From Rotaria sp. Silwood1 (taxonomy: Eukaryota > Rotifera > Eurotatoria > Philodinida > Philodinidae): a stretch of DNA of 64,000 nt. Location: assembly GCA_905250075.1 (NCBI GenBank), contig CAJNOP010000004.1, positions 682,001 through 746,000 of the forward strand, read 5' to 3'. Below are positions 50,767-64,000 of the stretch, piece after piece (the stretch's first letter is position 1; the number at the start of each line of letters is the position of its first letter). The translations under genes and the position numbers were made by a program. The notes beneath the pieces are model-generated. The model had not been told where the DNA came from. It saw only the letters and a list, made by a program, of their open reading frames with translations, and searched no databases.

Positions 50767-53700
50767 ATCAATTTTTTGTAAACGAAAAACAAAAAAAAAA
50801 GAAAATTTGTATTAGGAAATTTTTAATCATAAAATAAATAAATATTCATATGAATTGTATTTGAATTTTTTCTTTATAACAATTGTTATTCTAAACAATA
50901 AATAAGTCTTGTTCGTTTTTTTCTAGGATAAATGTGATAATCAAAAAAGATATGTTTGATTATACTTTGATTTAACATCGAAGTTTTTTTTTCTGATAAA
51001 TGATAAAATTATATAATAGTTGTTTGAAGAAGAAATGTAAAAAAAAAATTTATTTTCAATCTTACTTTTAAAAATTTGCAAACATATATTTTCTTTTTTT
51101 TCAAAATATTTCTGACATCTGAAGCAAGTATTATGGTAAATATTGTTTAATTATATTAAATAACATATATGTAATGGAAGAGAATAAGAAAATTTTTGTA
51201 TACTAAATATAGATTTAATTATTTTGCTGCATCTTGACTTTGACCTGTCAATAATAACTTTGACATAAAATATCATTTTAGGTACTTACGAGAGTTGTGT
51301 GACAAGTAATTCAAAGAAATAAATGTTTTTAGTTTTTAAAAGCAATAATTGCGTTATTCAATTCAATCGGCTAACAGACCTTTATTTAGTTTCATTCATG
51401 CTTGCATTAAGATTATTAATTATTTTAGTAAGTGATTCTTTTTCTTTCATTTGATTATTTGTATCTAATAAAATGAAAATGTTATGCGTACATTGGTTGA
51501 TAATTATTTATGAACATATTTCATTAAATTATTTTTCTTTATTACTATAATTATTCTGAAATGTTTATTGGAATCTTTTGACGATCTTTTATTTGAAAAA
51601 AAATTAACCTTATCTCTTATTCAGCTGTTTTAGATAGATTTTTTTGTATTGTTGAAACAAAATTTATGCAAAAATTTTATTATTTACGAAGTTCTTTTAT
51701 AATAAGATCTAATTTACAAATTCTGTTTATCGATTGGATTCTCGATACGATAAGCAGTCATTTTAATTACTTGATAAAATCATGTAAGGACAACGTGACA
51801 CTCAAAAGAAATATATTTTTAGTTAAAATTTGTTAAATAATTGTAGCTTTCAAATAGAAAAAAAAAAGAAGATTTTTACTCAATTATCTAATTCATATAA
51901 AATAAATAAAAATTTGTACGGAAAATAAAATTAAAAGAAAGAAATAATTAATAACTACATAAGAAAACATGATGTTTATCACATCAAGAAAATATCAATT
52001 AACAAATTTTTGTTCTACTTTTTTTTTAAACAGATTTCGATGAATATGTTGTCAGTCTCTGAAGTTTTCAATATTATACTTTAATAGGTTTAATGATTGA
52101 TGTGTATCTTTTGTATATTATACACTTTTGTTTGTACGTCTAAACTTTTTCCTATAATAGAAGATCCTTGTTGATGGAATGATGCGTTAGGCATAATGGA
52201 AGACCCTTCTTAATTAATTTATTTCTTCCAAAATTGGAAGTTTGATTAGAAAATTTTTTATGATATCTAGTTGAAAAAAATTTCTTTCAAAGTCTTGAAA
52301 ATTACTTTGACTTCTCGAAAGAAAACTCTTTAATTAAGCATTATGAAAATAAATCGCACACAATAGAAAATCCTTCTGAAAACTGTGCACGTTTCGACAT
52401 AATCAAACATTCATTGTCTTCTATTGTGCAAATAAATCTACTTAAGTTTTTCATAATTTGAATAAATTTCTCAAATTGACAATGTAAACTTTAATGATAT
52501 ATATATATATATACGTAATATAGAATAATTATTAAACCGTGTTAATGTTGTTGTTTGTACACGATTTAATGCTAATGGAAGTGTATTTATAGAAAAATAT
52601 ATTAATTCATTAAGTTCAAAAACAGGAAGAAAGTAAAAGAATGTCTAGAAGTGAAATTCAATAAAGCATTTTCTTTGGATTTATAATCAATTTTGCAATA
52701 TGAATAATTTTGAAAATTTTGTGTTTTATTTTAAAAAAAAAACTTTAAATTTTATGAAAAAAAAACAAAGAATACTAAAAATGCTTTTATGAAATTGTAT
52801 GAGAGTAGAGTCTCATCAGAACAATTATGTTAAACAGTTTGGTTAATTAAATTTTCTAAAAATAGTTTTTTAAAAAGTTCACAACATGAAAAAAGCAAAA
52901 AGAGTTTTTAAAGTATATACAAAAAGAAAAAATAACAAGAATATAGATCATAATAGAAATGTAAAAACTCTCTTATTTATTTTATACCTTTTAGTGAATA
53001 ACAGTTGTTATTCATTAATAGTATTAATTCAAATAAAAAAATTGTTTTTACATCTATTGATAGTGTGTTGTGTTATTATGATCAATAAAATTTGAATCAA
53101 GAAAAAAAAAGGATTTTGATTCAATACATATTTTTTTTTTCATTAATTGAACAATATTTTTTGAAATTTTAAAATAAATAATCAAAGTTAAGTTCAACCG
53201 ACATTGTCTATCAATTATTTTTTGTAAACATGAATAATAAAAGTTTCTTGTCATCAATCAATATAATTCACAAAAAAAGAAAAAAAGAACAAGACATTAT
53301 TAATATGCATAACATTATTTATTAATTAGAAAAATAATTAATATTCATTTTTGATAAATTAATGCATTGTCTATAGGAAAAAAGAAATTGTCCTTCAAAC
53401 ATGTTTGTTAAACAAACAACAAAAAAAAAAATCTTACATTATTTTATAGAGTGGAAAAAGACTACTTCTACTCTATTGGTACTGATTGATTTACCATTAT
53501 ATAATTATTTGTTATTCATCCCAAGGCATGCATACAGTCAATGGTTATTTTCTTTTCTTTCTTTACCATAATATAATGATACATCATACGTTACCTATTG
53601 ATTTTTGCCTATTCGAAACGACAAACATGCAATACTAAAATAGTAAAGAAAGAAAAGAAGAAAAAAATTGTATACATTATACGCACCAATGCTCCATTAC

Positions 53701-53770
53701 TTCGTTTACATGCTTATACTAACGTTAGGTGGTGTCATATATTGATTGTATCGTATTGAAAAATATTTCG
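50767..53770. other. Intergenic spacer
   Basis: About 3 kb, AT-rich. It contains the GST 3' UTR, an AT run at about 52497-52513 and poly-A/T tracts. The frame at 52886-53095 is low-complexity Lys/Leu/Ile and not credible as a gene. Confidence 0.6.
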
Positions 53771-54770
53771 ATGATCATGCTTTTATTATTATTGATTATT
53801 TTAATCATTTTCAATTTAACCCTATCAATTCCATTATTATTTATCGATTTATCACACACCTTTGAACCAAACATACCATTTTTTCCATCACAAACTCGCT
53901 TTAATTTTACACAACGTACAGTGCAATGGATCAGTAATGAAAGTTCATTTTTTTATTCATCCAATACATTTATAACAAGTGAACATATGGGTACACATAT
54001 AGACGCACCTTATCATTTTTCATCAACTGGTTGGAAAGTAGATGAAATTCCACTTAAACATTTGGTATCAATACATGCTCGTGTAATTGATGTATCAAAA
54101 CAATGCCAAAGAAATAAAAATTATCTTATTACAATTGATGATGTTAAAAATAGAGATTTAATTATTCCAGAAATAGATGAAGATGATGGAGAAAAATTTT
54201 TATTTGTGTTAATTTTCTATACTGGTTGGACAAAATATTGGCCTGATCAAGTAACATATGCTGGTGGAGAAACTGATATTGAATTTCCTGGTTTAAGTGA
54301 ACAATTAGCCACATATTTAATTGATACATATGGGGACAATCTTGTTGGAATTGGTATTGATACTCTTTCAAGTAAATAAAATTTGATTTGAGAAATAAAA
54401 AACAGCAACAACAACAATAATTTTTCTAATTTTATTTTACTTTTTTTATTTAGTTGATTATGGACAATCGAAAACTTTTCCAGTTCATCAAATATTTGCA
54501 AAACATAATAAATATGGATTAGAAAATCTTGCTTTAGTCAATAGTTTACTTGAAAATACTGATAATGAATTTTTTAGATTAGATATATTTCCAATTAAAA
54601 TTGGTAATGGCACAGGTGCACCATGTCGTATTATAGCTCGTATTGATCCTACATCAAGAAATACTGCAAATTGGTTTGGTTTATTATTTTTCTTTTTTCT
54701 ATTATTTCTTATTTGTTTTATTATCAAAGTTTTTTATGATTTGAAATATAATCCAAATAAAAACTTTTAA
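53771..54770 (+). CDS. Membrane-anchored cyclase / kynurenine formamidase-like hydrolase
   Basis: Two exons, 53771-54371 and 54454-54770 (305 aa). The ATG used (MIMLLLLL) is the first in frame. Residues 1 to about 23 are a hydrophobic signal segment. The cyclase fold (Pfam Cyclase, PF04199 type) follows with the start IDLSHTFEPNIPFFPS and the metal-binding signature HMGTHIDAPYHF (H-x-G-T-H-x-D-x-P-x-H). Later come FYTGWTKYW, FPGLSEQLATYLI, VGIGIDTLSSIDYGQSK with the conserved Asp/Ser region, and VHQIF..HNKYGLENL. Bacterial relatives are KynB, N-formylkynurenine formamidases with divalent metal. The last about 45 residues add a second hydrophobic helix (FGLLFFFFLLFLICFII) and a short basic tail, so a type I membrane protein with an extracellular or lumenal catalytic domain is predicted. 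The substrate is not known. Confidence 0.85.
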
Positions 54771-56024
54771 AAAAATAAAATAATAATCATAATCTACTGA
54801 AAAGTTCTATACAAATAATTTGATCTTTATCATTTTTTTTTTCTTAATTCGATTTACTTTTTCTTTTCTTCAAGAAAAATTGATCATATCAAAACAATAA
54901 TTCAATATATATTCATGTGTGTATTAGCGCTAAAAAAGCTGAATGTCTCTTCGATGGGACATTGTGATAATTGCTATAAAAAAAGAATGTAATAAATTCT
55001 TACGGACAAAAACTGATAATGTCCCAAGCTAATTTACTGTCTGATAGATCGTAGAGTGCAAAAGAAAATGCTTTTGAGTAACTGTCAGATAGTCGAACAA
55101 TATTCTTTTTAATAATTCATAATTTTTTTTTTTTTGAAGGTCGTTTTTTATTTTGAAAAATTTTGCCTGTTTGTAAATGCATGATGAACTTTTTATCGTT
55201 CTCAAAAATATCGTTAAACATAACGGCAAACTAGTCGTTGAAATCATTCTCTAAACTTCTAATCGATCTACTTATATATTATTACATCAGAAAGAAAATG
55301 TCTCTTGAAAGAAACATTCTATCCTAACAGCATGAAATATTCCATCAAACTATGAATAGTGTAGAATCAGAATTATAATGAATGAAAAATGCATGAATGT
55401 TTAGAAATTGCAAAAATGTTTTCTTCAATTAATACATTGTATATTAAGAAAAAAAAATAATTGTATGAAAAGAAAAGTGATAAGTTTATAACGTTAACAA
55501 TTAAATATTCTTTTCTAGGAACATTCTGAATCTTTCTAAAGAAAAAGAAAAGTAATTTAGTTCTAATTATAATATGAGCATATTGAGAATTCAGATTATC
55601 TATTTATGCTCTCTTCTTATCCGCTTTCTTTCATTAACGAAAGAACCCCCATTGGATCTTGAGATTTATCTTCCTGAATTAAAAAATTTTTCTTTCTTAT
55701 TGGATAATGTATATAAATCTTATCATGTGAGATAAAAAGTAAATAGATTATTAAGATTATGAAATAAATAAGATGAATTAACCAATATGGTTCTTTATTC
55801 ATTTCATTTATACATTTCAAATTAAAATCATTTGTACAAATATTCTCTTATTATCGTTTTAATCATATCACTGAGAGCAAAATTTAATCTCAAACAAAAA
55901 AGAAATAAAGGAAGAAGGAACAAAGAAATTAAATGCGCGTTTACATACAATGTACTAAGAAAAAAACAAGCACAAGGTTTAAAAAAAAAATATATATATT
56001 CTATTGACAGTAATTTTTATTTTT
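54771..56024. other. Intergenic spacer between convergent genes
   Basis: About 1.25 kb without a credible ORF. Poly-A runs at about 55988 and AATAAA-like motifs lie near both ends and are probably the 3' ends of the two flanking convergent transcripts. Confidence 0.6.
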
Positions 56025-57979
56025 TTAAACATTAGCTGTATCTAATAATGTTACAGATGTGTTTTTTGAAAATTTTGATATTGGTTTATTATTCTTCGAT
56101 AATACCATTAATGGACTTTCACGATTATAATGTATACTACTAACACCATTTGTGACTGTTAATGATTTTGTTTCAGCTGTTTTTATTCGATGATGAGAAC
56201 ACTTTTTATAATTATTATTTTTCTGACAATGCCAACAATTAAACAAAACTCTCATACATTCATGACGTAATTGATTATTCATAATACCATAAACTAATGG
56301 TGATGCACATATTGAAATACAATATAGTAATGTTAATAAAACATATATATCTGGATGTAATTGACCACGTTTATCATAGGCACGTACAAAACCATACGGA
56401 TGATAACCAAGAAAAAACAATGTAAATAAAACAGCAAACATTTTTGTTATACGTATTTCACGTCTCAATGAATGTGATATTGATAGTGCATTTGTATGTA
56501 TTCTTCCAGTTGTATGTGTTGTATGTAAAACTTGAAAAAATATTCCAACAAAACAAAATATAATAATTACATTTGGTAATAAAATAAGTATTGTTATATT
56601 AATATATATTTGTAATTTATTACGTATTGAACAACGTAATGCTTGTGGTGAATATGCTATTGCATCTGTTAAAAATGATGGTATACAACATAATATAGGT
56701 AAAACTCTTGTTATAACAAGTGAAACAATAATGTATGTTTTAATTGACATACGACGCAATAAATTCGGATAAACAACAACAATAAGTCGATGTATTGCAA
56801 TAAGACAATGATGCCATAGAAGACAACCCATACAAATTGTTGAAAAATAAACAACTATTTTGCACAATATAGGACCACCAAGCCAACCTCGATTCACATA
56901 AGAGAGACCAACAAAAAATTGATTGAAACCAATATTGAGTAAATCATTAAATTGTAACTAATAGAAACATCATATTTAGAACAAATAACAAGTTATAAAT
57001 AATATTGTTGACCTTTTTTCTTTTTTTTTTTTAATTGAAGGAAATGTTTTTTGAGAAAAACAGTCGGAAGTAGGTGAATTTACGGAAGTTCTTTTCATGT
57101 TTTTTTTCTTTTTTAGCCTGAGTTTGAAATGCAATATAAATTTTTTTCTATTTCTTTTTATTTCGTTCTACTAACTCAGAAGCATTAATTAATCATACTT
57201 CAGGATGAACTATTTTTATAAGTCTCAAAGTATATTTGAAAACTATAAGTGACAAACAAGAAAGTCACTTCATTTTCATACTTAAATAAAATGAACAATT
57301 CAACTGCAATTTATATATTTAGACATTTATAAAAAAAAGAATTGGGAAAAATTGAAGAGTACATATATTATTATTTCTTATATGTCTACAGTATCAATAA
57401 TATGGATTGATTGATAGCTGTCTATTATGTAGAAAATATTTAAATAATAATCTCGAAATATTCGATGATAATTAATTCAAAAGACAAAGGTTATAATATA
57501 AATATTATCAAAATAGTTTCAGTTTGGTGTGAAATACTTAGTCTATAATGAAAATGACTTCCGCTTGTGTATTTGTTTTATTTTTAGAGATCAATATATA
57601 AAACAATCGCCTATGGTTTTTTTATGCCCGGAAAGTATTAAGAGGACAAAAAAAAGAAAAGAGGAAATCGAGGTAAATGATTTAATTTTGCTATCCTATT
57701 TTATTTTTATCTATCTGAATATTAATTATATCTTACCGAAACAATAAAAATATTTATAGTATATGATCGAAGTTTTTTAACAGAAAGTATTGTTGTTATA
57801 AGAATTATATTTCCAATAAGACCAAAAAAAATAAATACAAATGCAAGTATGGCACCAATAAATGTAGCTTGTCTTGTTGGCTGTCTTAATTGATCAGAAA
57901 AGGTATGTTGATAAGAACTAGTTAAATTAACTTTAATTGACCAAGCATTTGATGTAATTAATGTTGCCTCATTCATCAT
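56025..57979 (-). CDS. Rhodopsin-like (class A) G-protein-coupled receptor
   Basis: Two exons, 57979-57737 and 56957-56025 (391 aa), joined in phase 0 inside transmembrane helix 2 (...NIFIVS, then LQFNDLL). Helix 1 is AILAFVFIFFGLIGNIILIT with the class A Gly-Asn. The extracellular loop 1 Cys is in GGPILCKIV. Helix 3 ends AIHRLIVVVYP, a DRY variant with His in place of Asp and the Arg kept. Helix 6 holds FTLFFLGYHPYGFVR (a CWxP-like position with Pro) and helix 7 SPLVYGIMN (an NPxxY variant). The N-terminus carries an N-glycosylation site (NLTS). The C-terminal tail of about 75 residues is rich in Ser/Thr/Lys and includes CWHCQK, a possible palmitoylation site. The helix arrangement is peptide-receptor-like; the ligand is unknown. 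The 779-bp intron is unusually long for this window. Confidence 0.85.
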
Positions 57980-59460
57980 TGTTAATTATTAAACAATGAA
58001 AGGCAATTTAATTATTGTTATTTACTCTAAAATATTTAATCACAAAAAAATAGAATTGAAGAAAATCATAAAGATTTAATATAAAAGTAGTGTAGATAGC
58101 TATAATTAAGTTAGAACGTCAATCTTCATATGGAAGCATTTATCGCCAAACACAAGAACACATGCGAATAATATAAGGAAACGTTTTTTCAACATGATAT
58201 ATTCTCTATTTCTCTTCAGTCATGTTCTCTTTTCTGCCTTGTTTTTCTCTGGTTTTGCTTCTTAATCAACATTTTCTTCTTTTCTTTTCTCTTTTTTTTT
58301 TACCAGTTTATTCTTGTCTATTAGTTTAAGACTGAAGACACTGTGGAATGAATATACTAATAGCAGATGAATTCACTTGTATAGAAAAACTTTATGGTAT
58401 TTAAATATTAGTACTAAATCAATTGATTTTAAATCACAAAATTTAATAATAGTTGTTTACATTTTCAATAAGAGATACAGAAGAAAAAAAATTGATTTCA
58501 ATATTTCAAATCTTCATATTCGATTAACATACAAACATGTCGATTTATTTCAAGGTTCTCTATCTACTCATCGCATTTTTTACTTAAACAACTTTTTTCT
58601 TTTTCAAATCTAATATAAATTGAAGATAAAGATTATTTTCTTTCTGCCACGTATTCTACTTGTTCTATGTCACTAGAACAAAAGCAAAATCAATGTATGT
58701 CAAAACTAAACAAAAAGAAGTGAATGATTAATTATATTTGAATAAAAATCTAGATGATGAATTGTAACAGAAAAAAACATACTAAAATTATTATTATCAG
58801 TCACACACTAGCTGAATCTTGATTATTATTTGTAGTATATCATATTATTATGCATATTCTTTCAATGCAAAAAAATAGGAGACAAACAAAACATAGGAAC
58901 AAAAAGAAAGAAGAATGCCGCCAATTGAGACCTTTCCCATAGTGACATGCATTTCGGAGATATAATGAAAAGGACAATTGAATACCTTCGAGACAACTTT
59001 TAACAAGAATGCATATCCATTGATGCGCTTTTCCCTAATCAAATATTTATTTCAAACAGACCAAAATAATAAATAATTCGTAATCATTTCTTTCACTTTT
59101 TTTTCTTATATTGATATCTCAATAGAATGATACCTATATATATATATATGAATATCTTAATTATGATAAAACAATAATCATATATAGTATATATACTAAT
59201 TAATGTCGATCAATACTTACATATACCACATATACAGATGTTCGAATATAATAAGTGGCAACATGATGAGAAGGGAGTTTCAATTCGACAAGAAGGCGGA
59301 AAAGTGGTATTCAACGTCAAATGAGTTTAATGTCATCGCTGTCTGACGGACAAGAAGAGGAGTATTGAGACTGTTTTCTCGTTCGTTATTGTTCTGACGC
59401 TATATTTCTGTTTGTTCTATTTTTCTTTTCTTTACATATTTTCTCTCTCTTTCTTCTCTG

Positions 59461-59483
59461 TGTCTCTCTCTCTCTCTCTCTCG
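59461..59483. repeat. CT microsatellite
   Basis: A TCTCTC run of about 10 units inside a pyrimidine-rich block. Confidence 0.85.
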
Positions 59484-61094
59484 TCTTCTATTTCTTTTTT
59501 CTGTTTTTCTTCGTCATTTTTTATATGAAAATACAACATATTCTAAATGAAAAATTGAAGAAACTGTTGATTTTATCATTCTTTTTTTTTTCTCTTTTGA
59601 AAAAAAAAAATATTCGAAATCTGGATATATACTTTGAATAAAAACAAAAAACAACTTGTTTTTTTTGTCATCTCAAATTTTCTTTATTCATATTCATGTT
59701 CTTGCACCGGATAGAACTTATGATTCTTTCATCAATCATTTTAGTGAATGTTGCTAACAGGCAAAATAAAAATCACATCAGAAAAAATAAAAACAAAAAG
59801 AAAGAAAAAACATATCATGTGTTCAATATGCAAAAATTATCATTATCAACATTACTATTCTATTGTTCTATGTTTCTTCTGTATAGTTGTGTCCTTGTTT
59901 TAGTTCTCATTTTTGTTATCAACATCAGTTTCAAATGGAAACAACAAACAAGACAAGAAGGACAAACTCTTAATGAGGACTCTCTCATCATTCTCTATCC
60001 ATCTTTATCAATTCTTGTTTTTTTCTTATAAAATTTATAACGCCTACTCAATCAATTGTTTTCTCTTTTATTTACATGAGATAGTTCTAAGTGTTATATT
60101 ATACTCTCTTATATTTTACGTTAACACAAGAATGTCAATGGCAATATAGACATATATATGTAATTATTAGAGATCTGTTAGTTTCATTTTCTTTTTTTTT
60201 TTTGATAATTATTATCATCATTATTGTTTTTGTTTTCTTACTTCAAATAAATGATAAACAAGTCATTAAATAATTGTAAAAATCAAAATAGAATGATAAA
60301 AACAAGAATTACTAAAATACAATACAATTTTCCACTTAAATGAATCAATGATTCTATATGATATTAATTGTTTATTTAATAATTTCATATTAACTTTACT
60401 TATAATATACATAAATATAACTAGTTAGATATAATGAAGAATATCTTATGAGAAATAAATATTTTTAAATATAACTAATGAAAATTTTATCATTGTCGAA
60501 ATATAATAATAATAATTTATCTTGTTAAAATAAACTATTTTGAACAAAAACGGAAATAAAATCATCCATAGTCATCGATTGGACGACAAGAATAGACATA
60601 CAAGATTATTCTTAGCTGGATTTTCTTTTTTATACATACGAAAATGCAAATTAAATCTATCGAATCAATAGTTGTCTTTGGCCGATAGTCGACTCGACGA
60701 TTTAATTATGAATTAGAAAAACTCTTTATAGTAAAGAAAAAAAAAAAACAGCATCAATACTGTGAAAAGCAAAAAACCAAAACAAAAAAAAAGAAACGAT
60801 GATATATCGGCTATCATTCGTATAGATTCATTTTAGTTCACTTAAATAATTTGTCAAGATGCATTGATGCGCAAGTACATATATTGTAAAAGAAAAATCA
60901 CCGTTTCATTGAATAACATAACTACAACATGATTAGGAAGATGTCTGATTGCCGACATTGTCTCTTAGGATAGTTCACATGTTCTAACAATACTCACTTA
61001 TACATACTCCAGAGATTTATTCGTGCGCTCATACTAGAAGATAATGACTCGCTTTGCATGTTAACAACACATTACTAAAAATAGTAATAATAAA

Positions 61095-61116
61095 ATAATA
61101 ATAATAATAATAATAA
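61095..61116. repeat. AAT microsatellite
   Basis: A (AAT)n run of about seven units. Confidence 0.85.
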
Positions 61117-64000
61117 CAAAAATTATTTCCGATGTCTTTAATAAACTAAAATATGTTTATATTTTATTATTAATTTTGTTAGTTTTATGAAAATTCACAC
61201 CCTTAATCATATTAGTATTCTTTTACCACGAATATTATTTTAATAATATAGATGTACTGACATTAGATGATATTTGTCTCACTGGTTGAATCTTCATTTT
61301 TGCTTTTCTTTCTTTCTTTTCTTCTCATATTATTTAATTATCATTATTTCCTGAATGTTTTTTACTCATATTTAGAAAGACTTATATTCAATATGAGATA
61401 CATATATTCTAACGATATGACGTCGTTCAATCGACATCATATTACTGAGTGTAGTAGTAAGCAACTTCTCAAGTGGCGTCATTACATGACAACTCTAACA
61501 ATCGAACATGCATGTCTCTCCATTCGAAATTGATATGTATCAACAATTCAACATCATAAAACATCATTTGACTACATAGGGGTAATAACTAAATTCGAAA
61601 TATAAAGTGAATAAAAGTCAATCGAATATATTCACACTACCAATGAACATTGTAGAAGTGTGATTGAAGATTAACACTATATGAAAAGACAACTAATTCT
61701 CTGCCTAGTTTCAAAATACTTACCTCATATAACACTTGTACGTATTTTTTCAAAGCCTTGCTGCGTCTCTATTCTATTTAGCGTTTTTTGTTCTTTCTGA
61801 TTACAATATTATATAAACAACGATGACAAACATTATTAATATTAATGAAGATTAAAGTACTTCAAGTAATCGACTGATAGAGACAAAATGTTTTTTATCA
61901 ATAGATCTAGATTGTTTTCAGATTTTTTTAAAAATATACATCATACAATTCTATTCAATGAAAATTTAACAAAGTATACTTAATTTATTTTATTAACTCA
62001 TATTGACATGAAGTTATCAAGTTATATCATCGAAAAAACAAATCAAAGAATTATTTAGAATTATAACTTGTCATAGTTTTATTAATATTACTTACTATTT
62101 ATAGCATAAAATTCTTATAGATATAAAAGATAATAAAGCAAAGATAAGGTATGAAGCACATTAAATAGACAGTATATTAATGATGTCCATATGTCATGAC
62201 GATTGAATCAGTGCACCAAACTTATGAGTCATTCCACATGATCTACGACAGTTTCTGCTCGACTAGAGATATCAAGGGTTTGTTTGTATCGTCAATAATC
62301 AGTTCTCAGTTAGTAATGTCTGAAAAGAAAATGCTTGAGCGGTGTCCCATCAATTTTTTTTCGGAGAAAATCTATCGGAAATGTCATTATCTATTGTAGT
62401 TATATACAAATTTTAGAAGATTTTATAAAAACTCTAATATCTCTCTAGGAACATCTTCCAGAAAGAATAAAAAACAACAAAAAAAAAAGGATTTGTACTG
62501 AAAACATCATGTGCTATAAGTTAGAATAAATTTCACATAAATCTAAGATTATGACTAAATATTATTCTATGATGATAGGCCATGACTCATATAGAATAAC
62601 TTTTATATGGAATCTGTATTTCGGTAAAATTTTCTGTTTTGTCTATAGAAGTCAAGAAAAAGAAAACTTATACAATAAAAACGGTAATACTAATGAGATA
62701 GAACTCATATGTCATCACTGTAGTGATTAAAAGACAGATAATTTTATTTTTGACTGTTATAGATCGAGAAAACTGAAGAATGATTCATGTCAATGTATCG
62801 TTCAGATTTGACCGTTTAGACTAGTACCTATACCAGTAAGGAAAAATTGTGCTGTTTATACAATTGAAACACATATCTTAGTTTACGTAAATTTTAATTG
62901 TTTTTATTATGTTAAGTTTTTAATTTAACATTTTTTTTTTAATCATTAATAGATACTCTCAATTTTAAATATATTCTTAGATGTTTTTCTTTTATACTAT
63001 AAATAAATATATTCGTAGTTAAATTATGTCACATATATCACTAGACACATAAACTATTTTTTTAAAGTTTTTCTATTTTTTCATTCAATGATTTATGGAT
63101 AGTTACTCTTAGTTATATTAATATCTTTCTTACTATTATATATTCATAATGCTTATCACTCAACAATATATTTTTTTTATTCTATAGTAATACACATAAT
63201 GGCTATTGATAACATGTTTGATAGGGTATTGTCTTGGATGAATAAATAAAAAAGCCATAAAAACAAATGGATCTTAATGTCACAAAATAAGCAGTAAAAG
63301 AGCAAATGTCTTAGATCAGAAAAACAAAACAAGGCACTTATTTCTATTTTTTTTTCGAAGAATTAGAACAAAAAGAAAAAGAAAAAAACATATGTTTCTG
63401 ATAGAGAACGAAATAATAAATCGTTAAAATATGTCAGTCATATTTGTCAAGATTGACAGTTTGGCAAATAATTGAAACTATGAAATAGATCGATTGATTT
63501 TGTTCGTTCGTCATGAAAAACAAAGTCATTCATTTTTATTTTGATGATACCTTTAGAATTTATCTTTAAAAATAATTTGATCAAATTACATGTCTTAATT
63601 TTCATCTTTCGCTTGGTTTTGTTTTTGCTTGTTTTTTTTTGTTTCCTGTATATTTATGACACCATTTAATCATAATTATAGCTAAATAACAAAGATATTT
63701 TTCGATCATTTAATTAAAAAATATAAACGAAATATGAATTTTATGGAAAATTTATGTCACATGATACATTATCATCTCAGATGACTTAATAATGTACATA
63801 GTATAGTTATCATGGATTAATATATAAAAAAATAGGTTGAAAATGGATATTATTTGTACTTGATTACTTGCTTATTTGTAATCTGATATAATGACATACT
63901 TAATTTTACGCCGACTTGCTTTTCTTATTAACCAGATACTACATTGATACAGAGCTATTTAGTTTATAAGTCAATGCTTGGAAAATTTTGAAGTTTCAAA

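Larger units (their letters stand above)
57980..64000. other. Gene-poor right end of the window
   Basis: About 6 kb. A pyrimidine-rich block (about 59390-59520) follows a less AT-rich stretch (59250-59400) that contains a 27-codon ORF (59263-59346), and may be a promoter or 5' UTR for a gene outside the window. An ORF of 67 codons at 62196-62399 has an ATG and balanced codon use but no recognisable content. The 111-codon frame at 59696-60031 has one hydrophobic segment and Lys/Asn runs and is probably chance. No RNA gene or transposon end was recognised. Confidence 0.5.

Noticed and set aside
53729-53770. Upstream start for the cyclase-like protein
   Set aside because: The frame opens at GTG; the first ATG (53771) leads directly into the hydrophobic signal segment.
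59696-60031. 111-codon ORF with one hydrophobic segment
   Set aside because: Low-complexity Lys/Asn runs, AT-driven hydrophobic codons and no recognisable domain; likely chance.
1-64000. CRISPR arrays, bacterial operons, telomeric repeats, rRNA genes
   Set aside because: No regularly spaced repeats, no telomere-type tandem arrays and no rRNA-like sequence; genes are spliced and animal-type.

Overview
The window is eukaryotic and animal. It is AT-rich, its genes are split by short GT-AG introns of about 50-80 bp mixed with a few of 0.6-1.2 kb, and the protein set is metazoan (beta-PIX-type RhoGEF, kinesin, rhodopsin-like receptors, sigma-class GST, animal-type NAD kinase). The combination of AT richness, tiny introns, intronless NHL-repeat protein, divergent receptors and many small non-autonomous DNA elements resembles a bdelloid rotifer (Rotaria-like). 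That assignment is inference; no rRNA or mitochondrial marker is present.

Layout. Bases 1-11.6 kb form a compact cluster: the 3' part of an ARHGEF7/beta-PIX orthologue (+, cut by the window start), a kinesin-2-like motor gene (+), a small secreted protein with two copies of a Cys-rich module (+) and, convergent, a three-exon gene for a disordered Q/S-rich protein (-). Bases 11.6-32.6 kb are a gene desert of about 21 kb. It holds decayed coding fragments, a possible non-coding first exon, a hAT-like element with another element nested inside it, a 10-N assembly gap flanked by near-perfect 308-bp inverted copies, and a 1.3-kb foldback repeat. Bases 32.6-48.1 kb hold a nine-exon NAD kinase (+), an intronless secreted six-bladed NHL propeller (-), a kinase gene (-) with an MLKL-like N-terminal domain joined to a catalytically complete TKL kinase and, in my model, six further C-terminal exons, a 727-bp hAT foldback element with a perfect 8-bp target duplication, and a two-exon 7TM receptor (-). 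Bases 50-58 kb hold an intronless sigma-class GST (+), a membrane-anchored cyclase/kynurenine-formamidase-like protein (+) and a second rhodopsin-like receptor (-). From 58 to 64 kb I see no convincing gene.

The genes do not form one pathway. The most interesting items are the MLKL-NTD plus active kinase architecture (vertebrate MLKL is a pseudokinase), the structurally complete hAT foldback element, and the inverted duplication at the gap, which questions whether the two halves of the window are correctly joined. All exon models are manual; splice sites were chosen by GT-AG, reading-phase continuity and, where available, family conservation.
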